Assembly (NCBI GenBank): GCA_040506775.1
Contig: JBEVWC010000002.1
Location: forward strand, 558,001-622,000
Direction of reading: 5' to 3'
Length of the DNA stretch: 64,000 bases
Source of the DNA: Thiodiazotropha sp040506775
GTDB taxonomy: Bacteria; Pseudomonadota; Gammaproteobacteria; Chromatiales; Chromatiaceae
In this document: positions 26,571 through 35,351 of the stretch, piece by piece
Layout: each line of letters starts with the position of its first letter
How positions within the stretch are numbered: the stretch's first letter is position 1
Notes under the pieces: generated by a model
What the model saw: only the letters and a program-made list of their open reading frames with translations
What the model was told of the DNA's origin: nothing
The model's database searches: none
Made by a program: the position numbers and the translations under genes

Positions 26571-27284
26571 TCAGGAACAACAGACCTCCCCCTTCAGATA
26601 AGCCTGCCTCTGCGCCTCTGGCAGCCGCTCTATGGCGTAGCGCAACATGACTCGAGGCATGCTCCGACAGTGCTGCCTCAGAAACTGCCCGGCCTTCTCC
26701 GGGTCACGCTTTCCCACCTCACGCAGCATCCAACCCAGCGCCTTGTGAATCAGTTCATGGGGATCCCCCAGCAGTTGCTCCGACAACGCCAGGATATCCT
26801 CATATTGGCCGGCGCGGATGAAGCTGAAACAGGCCAGCACTGAAATTCTGCGTTCCCAGAGTGACGACGATCGCGCGAGTCGATAGAGAGGCTTACGATT
26901 TCGATCCAGAAGGTGGCCACCGACGATCTGCGGCGCTGAACTGTCCACCAGATCCCAGTTGTTTATACAGCCTGTATTGTTCAGGTAGAGGTGGTAGATC
27001 TTTGTTCGGAGCTCAGGTTTCGCCCGTTCGAATCGCCACACCAGGATAAGCAATGCGAGCAGGCGTGCCTCGTGAAAGGGTGAGTGGAGTAGCGCTTCGA
27101 TATCCGCGAGTGGCAGATCCCGACACAACCGCACCTGAGCACGGATCTGCGGCACCCGGATACCCAGAAACCGGTCACCTTCTGCATATTCACCGGGAGC
27201 GGTTTTGAAGAATCGCTGGGAATGGGCGGCAATGACCGGATCAGCCAGTCGTTCGAGGGTGGTTATAACCTTGTTGGCATCCAT
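26571..27284 (-). CDS. AlkD-like DNA alkylation repair protein
   Basis: A 237-residue all-helical HEAT-like repeat protein of the AlkD/AlkC-type DNA glycosylase family. Family signatures visible are GIRVPQIRAQVR near residue 41, the NWDLVDSSAPQIVG stretch that carries the catalytic Asp of AlkD and the WMLREVGKRD motif near the C-terminus. These enzymes remove bulky alkylated purines such as 7-methylguanine. It has its own promoter or none visible; a terminator after it is not clear, apart from the palindromes at 26222-26502. The gene stands alone, so its regulation is not shown. Confidence 0.9.
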   Translation of the reverse strand: MDANKVITTLERLADPVIAAHSQRFFKTAPGEYAEGDRFLGIRVPQIRAQVRLCRDLPLADIEALLHSPFHEARLLALLILVWRFERAKPELRTKIYHLYLNNTGCINNWDLVDSSAPQIVGGHLLDRNRKPLYRLARSSSLWERRISVLACFSFIRAGQYEDILALSEQLLGDPHELIHKALGWMLREVGKRDPEKAGQFLRQHCRSMPRVMLRYAIERLPEAQRQAYLKGEVCCS

Positions 27285-27378
27285 GATGGCGCTATTTCAT
27301 GGGCTCCATGCCGTCAAGTCAATTTACCGTATCGAGGATGACGCCAGGAGACCAGTCGCGTTAAAGAAGTAGGTGAGG

Positions 27379-27422
27379 AAAAAAACATAACCCGGAGTCA
27401 GCCACAGAACATCCGGGTTATG
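27379..27422 (-). terminator. Intrinsic terminator of the nonaheme cytochrome gene
   Basis: On the reverse strand an 11-pair stem (CATAACCCGGA/TCCGGGTTATG, 27412-27422 with 27386-27396) has a 15-base loop. It is followed by seven T residues (27385-27379). It lies about 105 bases after the cytochrome stop. Confidence 0.8.
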
Positions 27423-27466
27423 GAGGGGAGTACCATGTTTTTATCCGGAGCGAGTGTGTTCCTGTC

Positions 27467-27502
27467 CCCGTATTGAGCCAGATCCTTCGGGCTCAATACG
27501 GG
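27467..27502 (-). other. Strong hairpin just after the cytochrome stop
   Basis: A 13-pair perfect stem (27467-27479 with 27490-27502) and a ten-base loop, 25 bases beyond the cytochrome stop. It has no T tail, so it probably protects the mRNA 3' end or pauses polymerase ahead of the terminator at 27379. Confidence 0.6.
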
Positions 27503-27526
27503 TTACCAGCTCCTGACTCGTTTGCT

Positions 27527-30500
27527 TCAGTACGGATTTTCGTGGCAAAGGGTGCAGGAAATCATCTGACCTTTTGCAACTTGAACTGTCCGATTATCGT
27601 TGCGTCTCAAGGTACGATCCACAGCGGCACGGGAAAGTACAGTACCTTCCCCATTTCTGCCATGACAGGCTCGGCAAGCATTGCCACTCGCGCTGCTTTT
27701 CGCCATATCATGATGACCACCATTGGAGAAGCGGGTATCACCCACCACATGCATGCCATGGGGACCGCCCAGGGTCAGACCCAGATCACCTTCATGACAG
27801 GTGCTGCACTCGACGATGGTGCCTTTGTGGCCCTGCAGCTGATTAGCTGCCACGTTGTCATTGGCCAGGTCGTTCTTGTTCGGCCAGATACCGTGGGTGG
27901 AACCGTGACAGGCCTCGCAGAACACCCCTTGGTGACCGGTGCTGACCCGGTACAGCATGGGATTGCCGATGCGGGGATCATCCGCACCGGTAACCGCCGG
28001 GTTGTCTGCCTCGATGACATTTTCGGCAAACCGCTTGTTCGTCGGCACGATCGGTGTGGCCTTGCTGTCGGTGCTGCGATAGGCCTGGAACAGACGGATG
28101 TTGTCGGTATTGCCGTTTGAGTCGACGCCGTTGACAACGGTGCCCGTGGTGCCCGCCAGGTTGCTCATCGCGTCACCGGTGTGGCAGGAACCGCAACCCG
28201 GCTCGTTCGCCCAGGGCACTCTCGGCTGGTCGGCGTTGGTATAGAAATCGCCGCCCAGATGGAAGTCGCCCGGGTTCGCCGGATTCACATCACGGGAGAA
28301 GTCATCGCCGACCTGAGTCATGTTGCCATGGCAGTCCTGGCAGACCATGCCGCCGTTGGCCATCGCGCCACGCAGACAGTCGGTACGCCGTCCGGGATGA
28401 CACTGATAACAGGTCTCTTCCAGGGCCTGGCGACGCTCCTGCAGATTCAGAACGAAGCCAAACGCGTCTTTCTGCACCGCAGGCATGTCCGGGAACAGCC
28501 GGTTGCCGTTGGCGTCCGTGACCGTGCCATGATGACTGTGCATCACGTTGGACATAGTCTTGACCGAATGCTGCTCACGACCATTGGCGAAACCGCCATA
28601 GGGATCCTGATTGAGACCGCTTCCCAAGGGTCCCAGCTGGGCCAGGTCCAGTGCCGGGGTGTAGTGGCACTGCTGGCACACCACCGGGGTCTGGTTCTCC
28701 AGATCCGTACCGTGTTTCAGGTCATGCAGACGCACCAGGTTAAGATCCGCTGCATACTCCTTACTGACCTCCAGAGGTAACTGGTCAAGTTGCGGATCAT
28801 CCAGCACGGTGGCGACCGGGATTCCTTCCTGGGTCAGACGATCCGTGGCGGCACCGTTGCCCCCGTCAGCCACATCGTTGTGGCACGCGCCGCAATTGGC
28901 CTCACCGGAGATCGGCACCACCGTATCCACGGACGCCAGGGTCGTACTACCCTGCTTGGCCTGTACCCGGTACAGCGGCCAGGGGTTCTCACGACCGTAA
29001 TCGTCGAACGCGGTGACCGGAACGCCGGGTGCCTCATACCAGTTCACACCTTCAGAGACATAGCCGAACTGGAAGCCACGATTCAGGCTGCCCAGCATGT
29101 CGATGAAGAAAGGCTGATCCACCACATAGGCCTCGAACATCTTCTCTTCGTTGACCAGGTAGGGACCTGAGCGGCCAGGCATCTCCTGCTGGTCAGCAGT
29201 CAGTGCACCGTTACCCAGGTAGAGCTGTTCCACATTCGGCATGGGCAGCCCCAGGTCCACGATCAGCGAGGCATCACCGGCCGGATAGAAGGCCGGCAGT
29301 ATACCCGGCGGGTAGAACGGATCGTACGCGGTCCGAGCCACATCCCAGAAATTGGTCTTGAACACCACACCATTGACCATGCTGGACAACACCGGACCGC
29401 TGCCTGCTGAGTTGATACCGGTCAAAATCGGATCGTTCGGGTTGGAAGCAGCCGAATAGTAGACTTCGACACCATCCGCACGGGAGAGGATTCTGGGATC
29501 GCTGCCCCGCTGAATGACGGTTGCGTGCAGTACATTGAACGGCGGCAGGATACTCGAAATACGTGTATCGAAATCACCGCAGTGCATACCCAGGTCATTC
29601 ACCGCGAAGACCTTGTAGCCAGTTTGATTGATGAAGGGCATTTCAGCGACTGGGTCACCGGGCACGCCATTCTGGCTGGTGGAGTTGATGGACACATCCG
29701 GAACCGGCTGAGGATCCTGGATCGATGCCTGGGTTGACTGGCTATCCGTCTGGCCTTCGCTATCGGTCACCGTCAGGTCAACCGAATAGGTGCCCGCCGC
29801 ATCGTAGGCATGTGCCGGGTTGGCCTGAGTGCTGCTGTTGCCATCCCCGAAATCCCAGGCGTAGGTCAATGCCAGTCCCTCCGGATCCGACGATCCGGCA
29901 CTGCTGAAATTCACATTTTGTCCGGTGACACCTGTGTAGGGACCGTTTGCATTGGCCACCGGTGGCTCATTGGGTGTCTGTATCGGATCGATGGATGCGC
30001 TGGTGATATCAGTGGATATCTCGCCATCATTGTCTGTGACGCTCAGGCTGACCGTGTAATTGCCATCACCGGCATAGGTATGGCTGGGGTTGGCCTGATC
30101 GCTGCTGTTGCCGTCACCAAAATCCCAGGCATAGCTGACAATCGAACCATCGGGATCTGTTGAACCGGCACTGCTGAAATCCACCGCTGTGCCGACCACG
30201 CCAGTATAAGGTCCGTTTGCCCGGGCAACCGGTGGTTCATTTGGCGTCTGAACCGGATCGATACTCGCCGAGGTCACATCGGTATCCGAAGCGCCATCGT
30301 TGTCGGTCACCGTCAAACTGACTGTGTAGTTACCGGCCGATGCATAGGTATGATTCGGGTTACTCTGATTGCTGCTCGAACCATCGCCAAAATCCCAGGC
30401 ATAGGCAACCAGACTGCCGTCTGAATCGGAAGAACCGCTGCTGCTGAAACTGATACTACTGCCTGCAGTGCCACTGTATGGCCCGTTGGCATTGGCAGTG

Positions 30501-30886
30501 GGGTTCACGTTTCCTCCACCGGTATCACAGTCGGACGGGGCGTAGCGAACATCCCGCTCATCGCTGGAGCCATCGGACTGCTCCGCACGGATCCGACAGG
30601 GCACACTCGCGGGATTACGGGTGATGAACGACCACCCCCTGCGCCCAACCAGGCTGCTGCCGAGTTGCTCGTTGGAGGCCGCATTGAAGATTTCGACCGT
30701 GGATCCATTGGAACCCGTGCCCCGGACTTCAAGCCGATTGCGGCGTTCATTCCAGCTGGCGGAATCGATTGAAAAGGATGAAGACGATGGCCTGTCCGCA
30801 AAGACTGGCGCGGTGAAGGCTGTCAGTGTGATCAGCACAAGAAGGCTGAAGGTATTCGCTATCAGGACTCTACCCCTCGACACCAT
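27527..30886 (-). CDS. PKD-domain nonaheme cytochrome c
   Basis: A 1119-residue exported protein. Signal peptide about 1-30 (cut near VFA-DRP). A beta domain (about 35-120) is followed by three PKD domains (about 128-210, 218-300, 308-390), each with YAWDFGDG and TV/VTD.. endings. A domain with NDLGMHC (430-436) and ILPPFN (446-451) comes next. Nine CxxCH haem motifs run from about residue 665 to the C-terminus: CGACH, CQQCH, CYQCH, CQDCH, CGSCH, CEACH, CSTCH, CRACH and CTLCH. I chose ATG 30886, which gives the signal peptide and has GGAG at good spacing; the frame extends 27 codons further up but without sense. It probably moves electrons in the periplasm or at the cell surface, and needs the Ccm operon in this window for haem attachment. 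The substrate is unknown. Confidence 0.9.
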   Translation of the reverse strand: MVSRGRVLIANTFSLLVLITLTAFTAPVFADRPSSSSFSIDSASWNERRNRLEVRGTGSNGSTVEIFNAASNEQLGSSLVGRRGWSFITRNPASVPCRIRAEQSDGSSDERDVRYAPSDCDTGGGNVNPTANANGPYSGTAGSSISFSSSGSSDSDGSLVAYAWDFGDGSSSNQSNPNHTYASAGNYTVSLTVTDNDGASDTDVTSASIDPVQTPNEPPVARANGPYTGVVGTAVDFSSAGSTDPDGSIVSYAWDFGDGNSSDQANPSHTYAGDGNYTVSLSVTDNDGEISTDITSASIDPIQTPNEPPVANANGPYTGVTGQNVNFSSAGSSDPEGLALTYAWDFGDGNSSTQANPAHAYDAAGTYSVDLTVTDSEGQTDSQSTQASIQDPQPVPDVSINSTSQNGVPGDPVAEMPFINQTGYKVFAVNDLGMHCGDFDTRISSILPPFNVLHATVIQRGSDPRILSRADGVEVYYSAASNPNDPILTGINSAGSGPVLSSMVNGVVFKTNFWDVARTAYDPFYPPGILPAFYPAGDASLIVDLGLPMPNVEQLYLGNGALTADQQEMPGRSGPYLVNEEKMFEAYVVDQPFFIDMLGSLNRGFQFGYVSEGVNWYEAPGVPVTAFDDYGRENPWPLYRVQAKQGSTTLASVDTVVPISGEANCGACHNDVADGGNGAATDRLTQEGIPVATVLDDPQLDQLPLEVSKEYAADLNLVRLHDLKHGTDLENQTPVVCQQCHYTPALDLAQLGPLGSGLNQDPYGGFANGREQHSVKTMSNVMHSHHGTVTDANGNRLFPDMPAVQKDAFGFVLNLQERRQALEETCYQCHPGRRTDCLRGAMANGGMVCQDCHGNMTQVGDDFSRDVNPANPGDFHLGGDFYTNADQPRVPWANEPGCGSCHTGDAMSNLAGTTGTVVNGVDSNGNTDNIRLFQAYRSTDSKATPIVPTNKRFAENVIEADNPAVTGADDPRIGNPMLYRVSTGHQGVFCEACHGSTHGIWPNKNDLANDNVAANQLQGHKGTIVECSTCHEGDLGLTLGGPHGMHVVGDTRFSNGGHHDMAKSSASGNACRACHGRNGEGTVLSRAAVDRTLRRNDNRTVQVAKGQMISCTLCHENPY

Positions 30887-31250
30887 GATGGTTCTCCAGA
30901 AACAAGATTGTGAGCAGGTAGCCGCTTGATACTGCAGACCATTCCTTGTGCTGGAGCGGCTGCACATGAGAGGGAAATTAGCAGACGAGACTTAAGGTTT
31001 ACTTAAAGCAAAGTGGAACGGGTTCACATAAAGGCAGAATTCAATTCACAAAAATGCGTCCAAGCGAATAACGAATTTGAGTGATGGCTTGATTTCAAAA
31101 TGACAATATCACTGCTGATCAGACAGTTGATTTACAAACTCATCATCTGACGGTTTGTTGACGCAATTACGGGCTCGGAACGTCCCGATATGAGTTGATG
31201 CTGAATAAATTACTGGAAGAACGCCTCAGTCCAGATAGCGTTCTGCAACA
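30887..31250. other. Upstream region of the cytochrome gene
   Basis: No gene is visible in these 364 AT-rich bases. They contain the cytochrome leader. An inverted repeat TTAAG-GTTTA-CTTAA (30992-31006) lies about 105 bases before the start codon and may be an operator. No near-consensus promoter was found. Confidence 0.4.
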
Positions 31251-31781
31251 CTACCGGATCAACTCACAGGCATCCACGAAAGCCTGCAGATACGGTATCC
31301 CGTGAGATTTGAGTTGCTCGATGGCCTCATCGACCCGTGGTTGGGTCTGGCGCAAAGCCTCGTCGGGTGCTATCGGGGCCACCTGAGCCAGCAGATCTTT
31401 GTTTGAGCGTGCCGGTTTAAACGGACGCACCACCCACCAATCACCCTTGTCCGTCCACAGCATGGGCAATCGAATCAGATATTCATGCTTGGCAAATTCC
31501 GCACGATCGGCCGTGGGAGACTGCATCGAGGGGATACAACTCAGTTCGGGATAACGGCCGTGCGTCGACCAGCCGATCAACAGAGTGAATTCATCATAGT
31601 CCTTTGGACTCGGACTCAAGACAACCCAACAATGCAGCTGTTCGGAGACTGCCCACAGGTAGGCCCGCTCTCCCGGAAACAGGTAGAGGGATTTCACCTT
31701 TGTTTCCCGGAACTGGGGTAGATCGGCTTTCATGCGCCTGGCGAACAGTTGCCGGAGCGCTTTTCCGTACTCCTTTTTCAT
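31251..31781 (-). CDS. Uncharacterised cytoplasmic protein
   Basis: A 176-residue protein with no signal peptide or membrane helix. It begins MKKEYGKALRQLFARRM and contains LYLFPGERAYLW and LLIGWSTHGRYPEL, an arrangement that reminds me of DUF4304-type proteins, but I am not certain. A Trp-rich middle (LPMLWTDKGDWWVVRPF) and an acidic C-terminal helical part follow. It stands alone between the cytochrome and the radical SAM gene and is transcribed in the same direction as both. I do not assign a function. Confidence 0.65.
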   Translation of the reverse strand: MKKEYGKALRQLFARRMKADLPQFRETKVKSLYLFPGERAYLWAVSEQLHCWVVLSPSPKDYDEFTLLIGWSTHGRYPELSCIPSMQSPTADRAEFAKHEYLIRLPMLWTDKGDWWVVRPFKPARSNKDLLAQVAPIAPDEALRQTQPRVDEAIEQLKSHGIPYLQAFVDACELIR

Positions 31782-31826
31782 CGCCCTTTCGTCCTGCTCC
31801 TTGTTGATTTGAGGATGTAACGGTTT

Positions 31827-33293
31827 TCAGGGTTGTGCTGCGTCAGCCACTTCCGTTTTGCGTAGCGCCCGAGCGAGACGGAACTTGAGAAATCCCCAGC
31901 CAAATCGCAACAGCCGCAGCATGTGTTGCGGGTGCTGCAGGGTCAGCCAGGTGTAGTGCCAGCTGATCGCCGGCCGGCGATAAAAGGAAACCAGAATCTC
32001 CCGGTAGTGGCGATCCAGTTCCTCGATGCTGATCCCCTCCGGAGACCAGAGAAAGTTCATGCCGTTCATCTTCTCCCAATGATCATCCCGGATATTGGCG
32101 CCATAGAGATCGTGATAGATCGGAGAACCCGGATAGGGGGTGAACTTGGTGAGATTCATGATGGTCATGGGGATGCGGCGTACAAAATCCTTGGTCTGCT
32201 CGATCGATTCCAGGGTCTCTCCCGGATAACCGAGCATGAACAGTCCTTTGGTACGGATACCGGCCGCGGCGGTCAACTTGACCGCGTTTTCGGAATCCAC
32301 CATCTTCGCGGATTTCACCATTCGTTCGAGCATTTCCTGGGAACCGCTCTCCAGACCGAAGCTGATCTCCCAGCAACCCGCCTGCTTCATGAGTTTCAGG
32401 ACGTCCTCATGTACGGTGTCGACCCGGGAGGTACAGGACCAGGTCATGTTGAGACCTTCCTCAATGAGCAAGCGGCAGAATTCACTCGCACGTTTCCTGC
32501 TGGCGAGAAACAAATCATCGACAAACATGACGTGCCGGATCCCGTAAGTCGCCTTGAGATGTTTCATCATCTCGACCACCTTGGCCGGAGAGTAGTAACG
32601 GACCCGGTCACCGAAAGTGGATGTATCGCAAAATTTACAATGAAACGGACAGCCTCTCGACGCGGCGATGGTTGCCACCGGTCCACGGGGATAATCGTAG
32701 ATCGCGGGTTTGTAGGCATCGGGAAAATCCGGCAAAAGGTCCCAGGCCGGCATCGGCAGAACATCCAGGTCCCGGTTGATCGCCCGTCCCGCGGTTTGAT
32801 TGATGAATGGACCATCGCGGTAGAGCAGTTCCGGTACATCCGTGAGAGGCGCTCCCTCCTCGATGGCCCGTAACAGATCGATCAGGGTTTTCTCCCCCTC
32901 CCCCAGTACGGCGAAGTCAAACTGCTGGAAACGCTCCATGGTCTCCCGCCCCATGGACGAGACATGGGGACCACCAATGATGATCCGGGTATCCGGAAGG
33001 TGCTCCTTGATCTGTTTGGCAATCTTGGCGCTGTTCCACACCCCCACGGTAAAGAGCGTGATACCAACGTAGGCCGGTTTGGATGCCAGGATCCGCTCCA
33101 CCACCCCTTCGATGCTCAGATTCATGATGTTACTTTCGATGATCTCTGGCTCGTATCCGTGTTCACGGACCTCTGCGGCGAGGTACATCAAACCCAGGGA
33201 GGGTGAGTTGTTGGTAATCTCCTTGACGAACTCGTAACCCTTCTCGATCGCATCATAGGGCGGGTTGATAAAGCTGATTTTTCGATTGCGCAT
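31827..33293 (-). CDS. B12-binding-domain radical SAM enzyme (BchE-like)
   Basis: A 488-residue class B radical SAM protein. The N-terminal domain (about 1-140) is a cobalamin-binding fold without an obvious DxHxxG motif. The radical SAM domain (about 190-410) has the cluster motif CPFHCKFC (in SRGCPFHCKFCDTS) and the GLESGS motif. The C-terminal 70 residues are basic. Such enzymes include BchE, HpnJ-type hopanoid enzymes and anaerobic methyltransferases; its substrate cannot be named. It is followed on the same strand by the uncharacterised gene at 31251 and faces the 42-codon mini-gene. Confidence 0.85.
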   Translation of the reverse strand: MRNRKISFINPPYDAIEKGYEFVKEITNNSPSLGLMYLAAEVREHGYEPEIIESNIMNLSIEGVVERILASKPAYVGITLFTVGVWNSAKIAKQIKEHLPDTRIIIGGPHVSSMGRETMERFQQFDFAVLGEGEKTLIDLLRAIEEGAPLTDVPELLYRDGPFINQTAGRAINRDLDVLPMPAWDLLPDFPDAYKPAIYDYPRGPVATIAASRGCPFHCKFCDTSTFGDRVRYYSPAKVVEMMKHLKATYGIRHVMFVDDLFLASRKRASEFCRLLIEEGLNMTWSCTSRVDTVHEDVLKLMKQAGCWEISFGLESGSQEMLERMVKSAKMVDSENAVKLTAAAGIRTKGLFMLGYPGETLESIEQTKDFVRRIPMTIMNLTKFTPYPGSPIYHDLYGANIRDDHWEKMNGMNFLWSPEGISIEELDRHYREILVSFYRRPAISWHYTWLTLQHPQHMLRLLRFGWGFLKFRLARALRKTEVADAAQP

Positions 33294-33426
33294 AATGTTC
33301 GGAGATCCGGGGGGTTATCTGAGACTATAGTTTAACCGCTATCGTCCCCCTATCAATCGCATCGAACACTCGATAACCCTCCAATATGAAAGTGTGAGGC
33401 ATCACCCATTGTGCCGAACCCGCGAC

Positions 33427-33455
33427 TTGACTAACCGATAACCCGTATCTATATT
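33427..33455 (+). promoter_or_regulatory. Near-consensus sigma-70 promoter for the 42-codon gene
   Basis: TTGACT (33427-33432) and TATATT (33450-33455) with a 17-base spacer. The expected start near 33462 leaves about 30 bases before the ATG at 33493. Confidence 0.7.
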
Positions 33456-33492
33456 AGTATTTAATTAATTTCTACATATTGAGGTGTTCATC

Positions 33493-33621
33493 ATGAAAGA
33501 TCCACTTGCCATTACCTGTGACGAACTGCGTGAGCTTGCGGAAATCCATATGCTGGAGGTCGAAGTCATCATTGAAATGATGATCGAAGCCGACGCGGAT
33601 CTGTGCCAGGACCTCGTCTGA
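33493..33621 (+). CDS. 42-residue acidic mini-protein
   Basis: The ATG at 33493 has TGAGGTG at good spacing and opens 42 codons to TGA at 33619-33621. The peptide begins MKDPLAITCDELREL and is strongly acidic, with only one Lys and one Arg, two Cys and a likely amphipathic helix from about residue 9 to 38. No membrane helix is present. It has its own promoter (33427) and terminator (33733), so it forms a complete mini-transcript. No family is recognised. A regulatory or adaptor peptide, or even an sRNA with a chance frame, are open options. Confidence 0.6.
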   Translation: MKDPLAITCDELRELAEIHMLEVEVIIEMMIEADADLCQDLV

Positions 33622-33732
33622 AGCCTGTCCAGGCATTCCCGAGCAGTCATTCACTACACATATCTCACTGATTTATATCATTTTATGATATTCAATCGAT
33701 CTCCAGAACATGCCTGAGATGAATCGTCTCCA

Positions 33733-33772
33733 GGCATAAAAAAAGCCCGCCTAGGCGGGCTTTTTTTATGCC
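33733..33772. terminator. Bidirectional terminator, 40-base perfect palindrome
   Basis: All 20 pairs match, centred between 33752 and 33753, with GC-rich core AGCCCGCCTAGGCGGGCT flanked by seven A and seven T. It works for the mini-gene on the plus strand and for sat on the minus strand (13 bases after the sat stop). Confidence 0.95.
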
Positions 33773-33785
33773 TGACCGGGTAAGA

Positions 33786-34973
33786 TCAGTTGATGGACTG
33801 GTAGTAATCCATGAGGATCTGTGCCACCTCGGGACGGGAAAACTCCTTCGGCGGAGCGATGCCCTGTCCGAGCATCTCACGAACCTTGGTGCCCGACAGC
33901 AGGACGAAGTCCTCCTTGGTGTGGTCCGGAGCCTCGCACATCATCACGACCTTGTTGAGCTTCTTGGAGTATGCGGTGTGATCCGCCTTGAAGATTTCGA
34001 TCTCCAATGCACCCGCCGGCACCTCTTCCTCGAAGATGGTCTGCGCGTCGAACGCTCCGTAGTAGTCGCCCACACCGGCGTGATCACGACCGATGATGAA
34101 GTGGGTGGCGCCCATGTTCTGACGGAAGTAGGCATGCAGCACCGCTTCGCGGGGCCCGGCATAGAGCATGTCGAAGCCATAACCGGTCACCATCGCGCTG
34201 TTGGGCGGGAAATAGAGCTCCACCATCTTGCGAATCGCCGCATCACGTACCGGAGCGGGGATATCACCGGGTTTCAGCTTGCCCAGCAGCATGTGGATCA
34301 CCAGGCCGTCACAGCCGAGACGATCCATGGCCATGTGGCACAGTTCCTCATGCGCCAGATGCATCGGGTTACGGGTCTGGAAGGCCACGACCTTTTTCCA
34401 GCCACGTTCCTGAATCTCGTTACGAATCTCAACCGCAGTGCGGAAGGTATCCGGAAAATCGCTCTGGAAGTAGGAGAAGTTCAGCACCTGGATCGGTCCG
34501 GAGAGGGCGATACGGCCCTGGCCATTGAACGCCGCCACACCGGGGTGTTCCATGTCGCTGGTCCGGTAGACCTTCTCGGTCATCAGCGCCATCTGCTCGT
34601 CACTGACGGTTTCCACCGACTCGATGTCCATGATCGCCAGCACCGGATTGCCTTCCACGTTGGGATCACGCAGGGCGATGCGTTTGGCGTCGCCGATGGC
34701 ATCGGTATTCTCCACCAGGCACATCACCGGCACCGGGAAGAAACTGCCGTCGGTCAGGGTCATCTTTTCAGCAGCGCCCATGGCGTCTGCGACATTCATG
34801 AAGCCCTTCAGAGGGTTGAAGTAGCCAGCACCCATCATCACCGCGTTGCCGGCGGCCTGTGAGCTGATCATCACCGAAGGCAGAGATTCGGCTTCGTGTG
34901 AAAGTTTGTGATGGGTATCCGGGTCGTAGACGAACAAAGGTTTTAGTTCTGCTGAACCAACGGGGTTGATCAT
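33786..34973 (-). CDS. sat: Sulfate adenylyltransferase (ATP sulfurylase)
   Basis: A 395-residue homo-oligomeric ATP sulfurylase. The nucleotide motif QTRNPMH lies near residues 197-203, and GRDHAG near 293-298. It interconverts APS plus pyrophosphate with ATP plus sulfate. In sulfur oxidisers this type usually runs toward ATP and sulfate after APS reductase. No aprBA, aprM or dsr genes adjoin it here, so direction is inferred from the organism type only. The ATG at 34973 has AAGGAG upstream, and a strong terminator at 33733 ends the transcript, so it is monocistronic. Confidence 0.95.
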   Translation of the reverse strand: MINPVGSAELKPLFVYDPDTHHKLSHEAESLPSVMISSQAAGNAVMMGAGYFNPLKGFMNVADAMGAAEKMTLTDGSFFPVPVMCLVENTDAIGDAKRIALRDPNVEGNPVLAIMDIESVETVSDEQMALMTEKVYRTSDMEHPGVAAFNGQGRIALSGPIQVLNFSYFQSDFPDTFRTAVEIRNEIQERGWKKVVAFQTRNPMHLAHEELCHMAMDRLGCDGLVIHMLLGKLKPGDIPAPVRDAAIRKMVELYFPPNSAMVTGYGFDMLYAGPREAVLHAYFRQNMGATHFIIGRDHAGVGDYYGAFDAQTIFEEEVPAGALEIEIFKADHTAYSKKLNKVVMMCEAPDHTKEDFVLLSGTKVREMLGQGIAPPKEFSRPEVAQILMDYYQSIN

Positions 34974-35351
34974 GACGTTTCTTCTCCTTCGTTGTGATCG
35001 CTAAAGGCTCTTGACCGGTCCGGTCGATCATCGGGGCACCGGAACGGATCGGTTTGTGTCGGCGGGTCAGTTACATGCTTCCTGCTGCTGCGTCAATTTA
35101 AAGCAGAGTCTGGAAATGTTATCTATCCCGTTGTTTATTATCGGTTTATAAGGCCCAATACCTGGCTGGACCCTACTCAAACAGCCCATACCCTACCACA
35201 ACACGGAATTATCCAACCCCAGTTATTTTTTATGCACTCAGCAAAATATCTGCTCCCTCGCAATGCGGCATTGCAGCAATCAAAGCATGCCCCCAGAGAA
35301 GCGAAGCGATGCGGACAGTCTGAACGTCAGAGCCGCTGGGTGCCTGCTGTT
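34974..35351. other. Upstream region of sat
   Basis: No gene is visible in these 378 bases. They contain the sat leader with an AAGGAG at 34985-34990. AT-rich patches lie near 35100-35240, but no near-consensus promoter was found. A plus-strand frame from 35232 runs into the methyltransferase in antisense and is not a gene. Confidence 0.4.
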
